DNA from: Schoenoplectus triqueter
Lineage: Eukaryota; Streptophyta; Magnoliopsida; Poales; Cyperaceae
Direction of reading: 5' to 3'
DNA: 27,022 bases
Assembly (NCBI GenBank): GCA_964058805.1
Contig: CAXKVV010001750.1
Coordinates: 1 to 27,022 of the forward strand
In this document: positions 1-10,300 of the stretch, piece by piece
Layout: every line of letters starts with the position of its first letter
How positions within the stretch are numbered: the stretch's first letter is position 1
Made by a program: the position numbers and the translations under genes
The notes under the pieces: model-generated
What the model was told of the DNA's origin: nothing
Database searches by the model: none
Seen by the model: only the letters and a program-made list of their open reading frames with translations

Positions 1-94
1 CAAGTTTCATTAGGTAGAGCCTCACTCTGATTCATTTCGGCCTTCTAATTTCTGAATTTTGCTCCGCCAGATTTCGAGCTCACCTATCTGGTCC
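1..94 (+). other. 5' UTR portion of PYRD
   Basis: This short stretch lies directly upstream of the PYRD start codon and has no upstream ATG. It is probably part of the 5' untranslated leader. The promoter is outside the window. Confidence 0.5.
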
Positions 95-3011
95 ATGGCG
101 ATCTCTTCTTCTCTCCTCATCCCTCCTTCCATTTCTATTAAACCTTGCTTGAAATGCTCTCATCGTGGCAAATCTATTGTTTGGAAGAGTCCTGCTTCTC
201 GGGTTCTGGTCCGTTGTGAGGTGGTGAAGCGTGATGATTCATTCTACATGCGGCGCTCTGTGGAGCTAGCCAGGTCAGCGCTTGGGTACACCAGCCCCAA
301 TCCAATGGTTGGGTGTGTCATTGTGCAAAATGGAGAGATTGTAGGCGAAGGTTTCCATCCCAAGGCCGGAGAACCTCATGCTGAAGTAATTTTCTCACCA
401 ATTCTTCTCTTATCTTCTCTATCCTTTTTTTTTCTTCCTATTTTCCATTGTTCAATGAAAGGTTTTTAGTAATGTTTTGAAATTGAGTTTCTTGTGCTAC
501 TCAATATGATCACAACTGTGGAAGGTTGTGGGAAAGACTACAGGAATGTTATATTAATTTTAGGCTCAATTGTACACCTGATGTAATGCTGGTGCTAAAT
601 TGGATTTTATTGGAATTTCCATTAATTGTCAAACTATCTGAGGTTGCATGCAGACTATTATTTCACTGCAAGAAATTTGCTTAATTTAGGGCAACTGCTC
701 AATTAGCCCACAATTAGCTGTATTCATTCCACTTTGCTTCAATTTTGCAAGAAAATCCAAAATAGTTCCATAGAAAGAGCTCGTAAATAAGAGTTAATAT
801 TCAGCCTATAGAGTGCTAATTGCAAGTATTATACTTTCTAGCATACTTCTAAATGTACTTTCGATCCTTATGCAAACTATGGTAAAAAAGATATATTTTT
901 TTCTGGTGATTGGCAAGAAAGATAGGCAGTTCTAGTTGTAGTTTTTTAAGATTAAACATTAGTAACAATTGGAAAGAGGAGGCAACGTGGATTCAAGTAA
1001 GAAATGAACATTGAAAGGTGTACGGAACTAGAAAACTTGTTAATCTGTGGCATGACTGGCTCCGAGATCTTTGGGTTGTTTAACTTTTTATTTATGATAT
1101 GCAGTGATACCTGGTTGCAATATGTATATCTTTAGAGTTTACTTAAATTCATAATTGTAGGTCTTTGCATTGCGAGATGCTGGAGAATTAGCTGAGGGGG
1201 CAACTGCTTATGTCAGTCTTGAGCCATGCAACCATTTTGGGCGGACCCCACCCTGCACAGAGGCCCTGATCAAGGCACGAGTCAAACGGGTTGTGGTTGG
1301 AATGACTGATCCGAACCCTATAGTTTTCTCTAAAGGGATCGAAAGGCTTCGGCAAGAGGGGATTGAGGTTGTAGCTGGTGTGGAAGAAAAATTGTGCAGG
1401 AAATTGAATGAGTTTTTTATCCATCGGATGCTTACTGGGAAGCCATTTGTCACTCTGAGGTGCACAGTTTTTTGTCTACCTAAGCCCATAATGTTGTGTT
1501 TTTGAAATTGCATCCAACATTTCTTCTATTTGTACTAATAGCCCAGATTATAGATGGATCTTGCAATTTTACCAAAAATTTTGTCAGTAAAAGATGATCA
1601 GGTTTGCCGGTATGCATTAATCTGACTAAATCATCATATGGTGACTTGGTTTACAGACTTCTTGCAAACAGTACCATACTACCATCCACCATCTTTCTTT
1701 TCTGTATATGAAGAGGCATGATAGTTATGTAATGAAAGGTACTGGCTAAGGGTGTGAAGATTACATCAAGCCACTCCAAGAGCTCTGTTTAATCAAAATA
1801 CCATTTTGGGGGCTATTTAACCATGTGAACAAGAAAAAATAGTATTTTTTAATAAGAAAATTATTGAAGATAGAAATAGGAGACCTGATTTTTTTACTGT
1901 AGTACTAGTTTCGATGCAATCTTGGAATCTATCATGTAAACTGGTATGGCTTGATTATTCAATATTGCTGAGAGAGAGGTTAAATTGTCAACTCTACATA
2001 AATTTATGTTTCACTAAGCTAATCTCATAGCTAAATAACATTTGCAAGCACTTACACAAAGTGCATTTTGTCAATCAGAAGCCTAAAAATTTTGGGCTTC
2101 TTTCTTTATGTAAACTTTTTGACTACCCAGCAAAAAACCTATCTCATGGATGATCTGCTTGATTTTCACTTATTCTGGCCCAACCTACTCCATATGTTTA
2201 TCAATCCTCAAAATATGTACTTTCATTGCTTAAAATTTGATGGTGACATCAGTTTTGAGTTCACAATCTGAACTATACAAAGGATGAGTGAACTTTAATG
2301 AGCTGTTCTTTCAAAAAGGCCATTATTGTCATAGTTTAGCAAAAAAAAAAAAAATCTGTGGACAATTTAATGTATTTTTTCGTTTTGAAACATGGGAAAC
2401 TTCTTAATTGCTTATACAGGTATAGCCTCTCAGCAAATGGACTGGTTACCAACCAAATTGGAGAAGGGGCAGCTGAATCAGGTGGCTATTATTCAAAATT
2501 ATTACAAGAATATGATGGAGTTATTCTCTCTAGCAATCTTGCAGAAACCTCAATGTTCCCAAAGTCCAAAGAAACTGGTGCCAATCAACCTCTTTATATA
2601 CTTATAGCACGGGACAAGAACTCTCCATTAATATTGAAATCTTTAGATGAAGATACTGCAGCAAATGTAGTTGTCTTAGCTGATAAATCTGTTCCAATTG
2701 ATGCAAAATTTGAAGTAGAGATGGTGGTAATGGAGAACTTGACATTGAATTCTGTGCTAGATTATTGTTTAAAGAGGGGTTTATCTGGGGTTTTTGTGGA
2801 TTTTAGAGAAGATGATGACAGTATCAGTAGCCTTTTGAGAAGCTTTCATGAGGGCAATTTGGTAAATAAGGTAATTATGGAGGTGTTGCCAATTTGGAGC
2901 TCAGGAGAAGGACATTCAGGTTTAAATTTTGGATCGAACAATCTAAGATTGAAAGATTTGGAGTCTAGGGTCATTAATGGAAGTGTTTTGGTGGAAGGAT
3001 ATTTATGTTAA
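95..3011 (+). CDS. PYRD: Plastid riboflavin biosynthesis deaminase PYRD, three exons
   Basis: The exons are 95-385, 1161-1459 and 2420-3011. Both introns are GT-AG (phases 0 and 2), giving 393 residues. Family knowledge: plant PYRD deaminates 2,5-diamino-6-ribosylamino-pyrimidinone 5'-phosphate in plastid riboflavin synthesis (EC 3.5.4.26), before the reductase PYRR. Seen: residues 1 to about 42 are rich in Ser, Lys and Arg with no acidic residue, as in a transit peptide. The cytidine-deaminase-like domain follows from about residue 48 (TSPNPMVGC). It has the zinc motif H95-A-E, split from its following Val by intron 1, and [12 protein letters not shown] with C120 and C129. The C-terminal part from residue 198 looks like a RibD reductase domain, but has VDFR at 323-326 where active reductases carry an E-x-G type NADPH-loop motif. 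An intact deaminase with a degenerate reductase fits PYRD and not PYRR. The start is the first in-frame ATG before the transit peptide. Confidence 0.93.
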
Positions 3012-3313
3012 GCATTGAACGATTTGGAAAATAATTCCATGTTGCTTTGGTTCTGTTATCGTTATGTTATTTCGTTCTCATTTTTATTATGTAAATTGTG
3101 ATGTGCGTCTGTGTTTTGTTTTTAAATTCTTAACACTCAAATGTACTAACAGAAATATTACTAACTGCCTGAATCCTGATCCAAGGGCATATAATGTCGC
3201 TGAAAGCAAGGGTTTAACATGGCCCTCTCCATACAATTGGGTGAAGCTTAACAGTGGATTGGATTTCTATAATTTTCTACTTGAAAACTCACTCACTTGG
3301 AAGATAAATTATT
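3012..3313 (+). other. PYRD 3' UTR and downstream flank
   Basis: This is non-coding, T-rich sequence after the PYRD stop and probably contains the 3' UTR. An 83-codon open frame at 3064-3315 has no recognisable domain and begins within the expected UTR, so I do not call it a gene. No canonical AATAAA signal stands out. Confidence 0.4.
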
Positions 3314-3363
3314 AAAAGTAATGACAAAAAAAGGCAGGATGATGCCCTTCCTCTTTTAAGTAA

Positions 3364-3715
3364 GAGTGGGGATTCATTGACAATAGGTTATTTTGACAAC
3401 TTTAACAATAGATATCTAAATAAATATAAAAAAAATCTTAAAAATATTTTTTTTTTATAAATGTATTCTTCTACCTTTAGATTGATAATCATTTAAATTT
3501 CATACAATTTCATTATCGTTTGATAGTCCATCAAAGACCGTTAAATTGCATGAAAATTTGATGGACTATCAAATGATAATGAAATTACATAATCAATATA
3601 AAGATAGAAGAACACATCTACAAACTTTTTTCAATTTTTAAGATATTTTTTGTATTTATTTAGAGGACCATTGTCAAGGTTGTCAAAATAACCCATTGTC
3701 AACCGATCTCTTCTC
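3364..3715. mobile_element. Foldback MITE, Mutator-type (copy 1)
   Basis: A 352-bp non-coding element. Its terminal inverted repeats resemble those of the copy at 13874-14245: GAGTGGGGATTCATTGACAA at the left, and GAGAAGAGATCGGTTGACAA read inward from the right. Both continue into a TTATTTTGACAAC block. The flanks are TTTAAGTAA (3355-3363) and TTTAAATAA (3716-3724), a 9-bp target duplication with one mismatch. That length is typical of Mutator-superfamily insertions. The interior folds back on itself: GATAGTCCATCAAAGACCGT on the left arm is answered by GATGGACTATCAAATGATA on the right. Confidence 0.82.
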
Positions 3716-3724
3716 TTTAAATAA

Positions 3725-4058
3725 ATAAAAAAATTAAAAATAGAAAAAAATTATAGATATATTTTTTTTATAGATTGTTAGTGTTTTAAATCTCATACAA
3801 TTTCATTATAATTTGATAGTCTATTAAAAACCATTAAATTAAAACTGTTACAAATTATATAAAATTTTAATGGTCTTTGATGGACTATCAAATGATAATG
3901 AAATTATATAAAATTTAAAACACTATTAATCTATAAATAACATAACATATCTATAAATTTTTATTTTTATTTTTAAGATTTTATTTATATTTATTTAAAG
4001 TTCATTGTCAAGATTGTCACAATAGCCCATTGTCAAGGAAAATATCAAAAGATATCTC
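3725..4058. mobile_element. Foldback MITE, same core family, left end missing (copy 2)
   Basis: It begins immediately after the target duplication of copy 1. It has the family core (GATAGTCTATTAAAAACC answered by TTTGATGGACTATCAAATG) and a right end with CATTGTCAAGATTGTCACAA and a degraded terminus near GATATCTC. No matching left terminus exists upstream, so the element is truncated, or lost its left end before or during the neighbouring insertion. Its first part matches the copy at 21494-21852 over a run of about 30 bases. Confidence 0.68.
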
Positions 4059-4350
4059 ATGACGTGACAGATCATTCCTGCCTTTTGTTTCTTTTTACTT
4101 TTTTCTTTTTATTTTTTTAGAGTTTTATTATGGGTTTTTTCTTGTAAATTTTCTTATCTAAATACCAACAGACAAGGTCAGCGGAACTAAAGAAGCACCA
4201 GTTATCAGTTTTTCTTCAGCATTAGAGCTGAGACAAATAGCTAGTTCATTATAAGAAGTATATATGCCACGGCCAATCTTAAAAATTTAGTAAACTAATA
4301 AAAAAGATTCAATCTGTAGGCTTGGCTGAGAGGAAGAAGTTACAAGAAAA

Positions 4351-6498
4351 GGGAAAATTAGCTCCATGCCACACTAAAATTCTTAATTTAGCAAAATGCC
4401 ACTATAAATTTTAATCTCCATCTAATGCAATCATAAAACATCAATAATTAGCAAATTGCCACACTATACAGTAGAATCCTCCAATTTATACTATAAAATA
4501 TCAAAATTTTCTGAATTAGACCAAACTGTCCTCATCCGTATAACAGACAGATTTGGAATTATCATTTCCGCGTTAATGGGCGCGATTGCTTTCTTCATTC
4601 AGACTGTTCATCTTCATCGCGTATCGCGTAATACCTTTTTGTCTCGAACGCAAGAACATCGTCCTCACGTAATACCGTTCATCTCCCTCGCGTAACACCA
4701 TCCATCTTCACCGGTATAGCCGAACGCAATAAGCAGATGGACTGGGTTCCTAGTGGGTAAGTCTCTCCATCTTCTCTCTGTCTCAGGTGGAGGTTACTTG
4801 CTACCGGATGGTTTTGCTAAAAAATGTCTTAGAACCAACTAAAATTTGAATCATAGGTTAGCTTCTTTCACGTTATATTAGATGCAAGGCTTTTAGATTT
4901 TCACGTATCTTAACTGATATTTTAAGCATTGTCATTAATATATAAACACACTGAAGCACTGTTATTGAAGCACATGTATTGAAGCACTATCATTACAATT
5001 AAAATTGCAACCAAAATAAACTCCTACTTGCATATTATTACAATTAAAATTACAATCAAAATTACAACATTGATACTAAGAATAAAATTTATCCTATCGA
5101 CTAATTCAATAAGTTCAGTTTTTTCGATTATCCACGATGATGCACTACTCGAGCTTCCTTTATACCAACATCTCTTTCGATTCTCCACGACGCCTCACCC
5201 AATATTCCTATATCATGAAGAAATTGTTTCGTACTCCTTCTCTAACATATAGAACTTACACTTGGATGTTTTCTGCAAAATGAAGAAAATGAAGAAATTT
5301 AACTTAGCTAGAAAACACTTTGCCTAATCTGAATTGTGAAGACAGTTTGAGAAATGATGCTTGTTGAGTGTTTACTGGTCACTGCACACTTGATTGATAA
5401 ATACTGATAGCACAGTAATTATCATCCAGTAAGGCGTGTATATAGTTGGGCCCAAACTCATGTTACCATGTATTTATTGGGTGTATAGTATGGTAATAAT
5501 TATGAGGTATGCTTACCCAAGTATAATTATCATTCAGTATGTGCATTCCTAGCATGTTAACAACACAAGGAGGTCAATATAAATATTTTTAAGGACTTCA
5601 TCGAACACAACATTCTTAACCTCTGAAAATGAAATTAAAAGATCAGCATCACATTATTGAACTCTCTTCTTGATGGGTCATTCCTTATATTGCAATTCTC
5701 ATTGGTACCGATTGGGCAGTTCTGATTGGTACTTATATTGGACAGTTCTGAAATGATTTACTCAATGACTGGTACCGATTGGGCAGTTCTGAAACGGGCA
5801 ATTCACTTTGATTGGGCAGTTCTGACTTACTCAATGACTGGTACCGATTTATAATTCAAAAATTAAACAACTTCAGTACTTCACTAATCTGTTAAGTGAG
5901 ATTAGAAAAGGATGGCGACAGTACAAAACCAAAAAGAGAAAACTTTATTGTCGTCAATTTATTGCAAGACGAGGGAAAAAAAGAAAAGAAAATTTTGGTA
6001 CCAATTCATATTTTGCACATTAGTAGAATACATAGCTTTTACAGAATATTCTCCCATATTCGTCTGTTGAGTGGCTGACAAGTCGGAGAAGTTGGTCGCC
6101 GCAGTCAGGGCATCCAACATTCGACAGACGATGAAGATCGGTCAAACTGTTCATGGCTCCCTCGCGATCAAGATCAGTTGCACAGGCTGATGGACTAAAT
6201 CGTGATCTGTGAATTTGAAGAGAAGAGAAAAATGCGATTTTGTTGATCTGTGAAAGATGATTTTAACAAGGGGAATTAAATAACAAGGGTAAGGTCTGAC
6301 AGAGGGGACGGATGGATAGAGGTATTTTTGAAATTCTAAAAATACATTCAAAAAATATTCTGATTTTTAACCATAAATGTATAAGCGTGGCAATTTTTTA
6401 ATTATTGATGTTTTATGATGGCAATAGATGGAGATTAAAATTTGTGATGGCATTTTACTAAATTAAGTATTTTAGTGTGGCATGGAGCTAATTTTCTC
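4351..6498. mobile_element. Non-autonomous Mutator-like element with long TIRs
   Basis: The left end (GGGAAAATTAGCTCCATGCC) and the right end read inward (GAGAAAATTAGCTCCATGCC) stay closely similar for about 120 bp, with weaker similarity to about 200 bp. The flanking 9-mers ACAAGAAAA (4342-4350) and AAAAAAAAA (6499-6507) agree at 7 of 9 positions, a weak target-duplication candidate. Just inside the left TIR is a more GC-rich stretch with several CGCG and GCGTAA words (about 4565-4760), ending in a consensus donor GTAAGT near 4757. This resembles a transcribed leader. No transposase domain is readable: the open frames at 4456-4695, 5028-5252 and 5896-6078 have no recognisable family. The element could be a Pack-MULE carrying host fragments, but I could not identify a donor gene. 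Confidence 0.78.
5701..5850. repeat. Short direct repeats inside the long-TIR element
   Basis: GGTACCGATTGGGCAGTTCT occurs at about 5704 and 5771. A shortened copy (ATTGGGCAGTTCTGA) lies at about 5811, and a diverged one (TTGGACAGTTCTGA) at about 5738. CTCAATGACTGGTACCGATT occurs twice, near 5761 and 5830. The array has irregular spacing and no coding sense. Confidence 0.75.
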
Positions 6499-6507
6499 AA
6501 AAAAAAA

Positions 6508-7336
6508 AGATAACTATTTAGCTAAAATCTCCCAACATTTCCAAATCTTTCAACATATAGCTTAATCTTTAATTTCAGGTTTTGTCAATGCCTCACCGAT
6601 CCAGTCCATTACGAAAGTTTAAAAAAAGTGGTAATATTATTATCCCTCATTTCCCCACTACCATTATACACGGGTCCCACACCCTGTAGTTTTTGAAGAG
6701 ATCCATTTTTCAGTTATAGTAAGAAAGTGATGGAGCAATGTTTTTTTGAAGTTGTAAACGGAAAACCTACTATAAATTTTTAGTAATTAAAAATAAAAAG
6801 AGTTATAGACATAATAGAAGGAGAGAGACAGAATAGTTGAGAGGAGTAAACTGGAAAATGTGATGGAGCAATGTTGGGGGACATTTTATATTTTTTTCAT
6901 TAAAAAAATAGAAAATGCAGAAAACTGTCAGAGTTGTAAAACAAATATGGAAGGAAACCAAGAAAGAAATATTTTTTTCTATTCCACTAATTCAATCAAT
7001 GCAATTGCATGATTCTTTATTCTTATCAGTATAATCTTTTAAATTGATTCTGTTAACTTTATGAACAGGGACATGCTTTCTCCATCAGGCTTTTCTTTTT
7101 TTGATAGTGACAAGATAACATATTAGTTAAGCTTGACTGAGAACAAATAATCAAAATCCCCCCTGATTCCCTAGCTAATCCAAAATTGATTTAGTGCTAA
7201 CTTAATATCTAATATCTCTACGTGCAGATCAGAAGAACAATAGAAACTGACCCCTCTTTTTCTCCACTTGCTATTTATTCCTTGAGCCAGTCATGCTTCC
7301 ATTCAAATTTTGAAGCTACTGTCATTCTATATTTAT
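6508..7336. other. Intergenic, no gene seen
   Basis: AT-rich sequence between the long-TIR element and the 3' end of the transporter gene. The part nearest 7336 probably includes the transporter's 3' UTR (minus strand). A 16-bp word GTGATGGAGCAATGTT occurs twice (near 6727 and 6859), suggesting a small local duplication. No domain, RNA gene or clear transposon end was found. Confidence 0.45.
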
Positions 7337-10300
7337 CTAAATTATAGGTGTCACAACTCTAAGCTTTGGTTCTAATGCAGAATCAGAAGTTGCCAAGGCA
7401 CTATTTTGTGGGCATTGACGGTCAGAATCAATAACAACATTTATACGCTCATCTCCTTCGTGTTCATCATTTGGCATTTCTCCTACTTTCGCCGGCTCTC
7501 TTGCTTTGCCCCAAAGTACCATGTATAGTCCTAGTACTATCAACAATGTCCCAAAAACACTGCAAAAAAAGAAATTCACAATCGTGAGTTCTGTGTAGAA
7601 TATTCACTGTTTCATTTTTCATGCATATATAGTCGTCCGACTTAACATTAATGGCACGATACAATGACGTTGTGCATCTGTATTTTATTTTCCTTTTATA
7701 TAACCTTGCAATCAAGGGGAAAAAGTGAAAAACTAACTGTACCTTCCAAGATGTAGCTTTTCATTGAGAAGAAGTGAACTGAGGACTGCAACTATAACCA
7801 GCATCAATGGATTAAACACAGATGCAAATAGCGGTCCCCTCTTCTTTATACACCATGCCATTACTGTAAACATCAAACCGGAACTCACTATACCCTGTAT
7901 TTAAATTTAAACACACCACACAATTACTTTAGATAACATCAATACTGATATAAATTCACAATATCTAGCCTTTTGGGAATTATGTACTTTAATTTTATAA
8001 CAAGGTGATAATGAACACTGGCATATCTGCTCTGGTAGTGGATCTATTTTCTAAAAGATATAAGTATGAATAACCTATAACAACGTCCAGGTTTTTGGTA
8101 TTTTTGGAAAACTTGAAATAAAAATTTTCAGTTACAATCTAGATGCCATCGATAAAATATTTGGTCAATTCATCTATACATACAGTGAAAAAAAAAAGCT
8201 TACTGAGTAAGAAACTGAGAGGAGCCTAATATCCCAACCGAACTTCCACTGGTTCCAGTCCCTCTGCATGAAAAGTGCGAATGCAAATGACTGAATCATT
8301 GCCATGATGCACAACATCGCCGTGCTCGAAGTATGGTATGGAAATGATTCGCTAAATTTCGCCTACAACAAAATGAAAATGTCTCTTTCTTCTTAGTCAT
8401 TATGTATATTTACTTGCAACAGAATTGTTGTGGCCTCTGATTAACTATTGATTTGGTGGTGTTTCAAATTTCAAAATGATCAATGGCTGTAACTATTAAC
8501 TTGTTTCCCTGTTTAGGCCATGTATACTGCACAATGTTTGTTACTCCACAAATATGCATGTTAGTGCAGGTGTTGGAAAAAATGACAAAACTTATATATA
8601 AAAACCTGAATGATTAGAAAGATGGCATAACACAAGCAACAACAGACTGCCACCAATGAACCAAGTGCTTGGTTTCCTTCATTTTTCTGTTGTTGCTCAG
8701 TGCTACTATGCTCCACAAGATTAATATGAGTTTTCCATATTTCTAAAGGGACTCCTTTGTAAAATGTGAGGACCATCGCACCGCCGACACCTAGAATTGT
8801 GCCCAAAATCTTTGCCTGGCCTGAAAGTGTGCGTACTGTAAAGGTCTCCAATCTGAAAAAAATAAAAATAATACCATGTATAAAAAGTACAATTCGGAGA
8901 ACACTGAAATTCAGTGTAATAGTACCATAAAATATTAATTTTTAGTTTCACGCACACCTGAATAACGCAGCTAGAACGAAAGTGATTGCTGGTACAAGGT
9001 TAGTCATGGCAGAGGCAAAGGTGGCAGAAGTGAGCTTCAAGCTAACTACATATAAGTTTTGTGCCATTGTACCCCTGAGAGATAAAAAAATGCATAATGT
9101 AAGTTTCACATAAGGACATCTCCAGTATGTGATGGGTATATTCCCTTTTTCTGTACTGTACACTTCTTCGGTCGTTTCTTATTTGCTTTGTAACAAAATT
9201 AGTATTTTTTTTCGTGCGTTGCTACGGTAATATTTTTTAAAAATATAAAAATTTATATTTTGATGAGAAAAAAAGAACTAAAAATGAAGATAATTAAATA
9301 ATTAATATAAATTTCAATCATAAATACATAACTAATATAAAATAAATACAGAATTTAGAGGAAACTTGGCAATCAAAATTTAAGGAAAATTAAAATTCAT
9401 AATTGATAGTAATCTAAGAAAAAAGAAAACAAATTAGAGAAAATGTACTTCTAAAATATGCAGCATTTTGTGTATATAATTATCAATTAAGAGAAAATTA
9501 TAATTTAAACACAAATAACCACAAAGATAATAATATTATTTGACGAATAGCTCAATCCGATGACTAATGTAACTCTGAAAATTCAATAAAAAATAACACT
9601 TACGTGTTTAATAAAGAGTAGAGATAACTAAAAGCATTTCTTTGGCATACCGTAAAATAATGAATTTTGAAGTTTTAAGAATTTTGCTTTTGTAGTTATA
9701 ACTTCAATGCATTTACTCCTACATTACATGCATGTTGGATTCATTTCTCTTAAAAGAGTGAGAAGTTGAGAATGAAATATCAGCCCCTATTTTTACCATA
9801 TAAATTTAAGCCCCCCCCCCCCCCCCCCCCCTGAAGACAGCAAAACACTGAACTAAACGCAAGGCAATAACAATGGGAAATTGGTTGAACTGTTTATTTT
9901 CCATCTGAAACGTACTATTTTTATTTATTTATTTTTTGTTGGGAATCTTTTTGACAACTATATTATTCATAGTGTATTTTTTTGGTAGAGATTTGTACAG
10001 GTGTACAATCTGTTGTTGTAGGAATTTAGCTTTTAGATCTTTTTCTTGATATAGAAATTGCTTAAGAGTTACAACAATAGCTTTGCTTAAGGTGTACAAG
10101 CTAGAATAGAGTTCATAAAAGCAAACTCTAAGCAAATTTTCTTTCTCCTCTTCCACCTTTCTGTCAGAAAAAAAGACTTGCTCTTAAGACCTCAGTTAAA
10201 TTTAACAGCACCATCTTATCTATTTCTTGTCCCATTTCAAATTCGGAAAAGAAGTCAAATCTCGTTCCAAAACAATTTAATAGTTGTGTGTCTCATTGGA

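Larger units (their letters stand above)
3314..4099. repeat. Outer imperfect inverted repeat enclosing two MITEs
   Basis: The segment 3314-3343 and the reverse complement of 4071-4099 share AAAAGTAA, then an A-rich stretch, then GGCAGGA(A)TGAT. These arms bracket both MITE copies described inside. They may be the ends of an older host element or a chance foldback. No target duplication was found. Confidence 0.35.

Noticed and set aside
1188..1513. Minus-strand frames opposite PYRD exon 2
   Set aside because: They are antisense shadows of the conserved deaminase exon.
3064..3315. 83-codon frame downstream of PYRD
   Set aside because: No family signal, and it lies in the expected 3' UTR and flank.
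5896..6078. 60-codon frame within the long-TIR element
   Set aside because: Low-complexity Lys-rich sequence, no transposase motif, too short to support.
6727..6873. GTGATGGAGCAATGTT direct repeats as transposon borders
   Set aside because: They are only 16 bp long, with no inverted termini beside them. A local duplication is the simpler reading.
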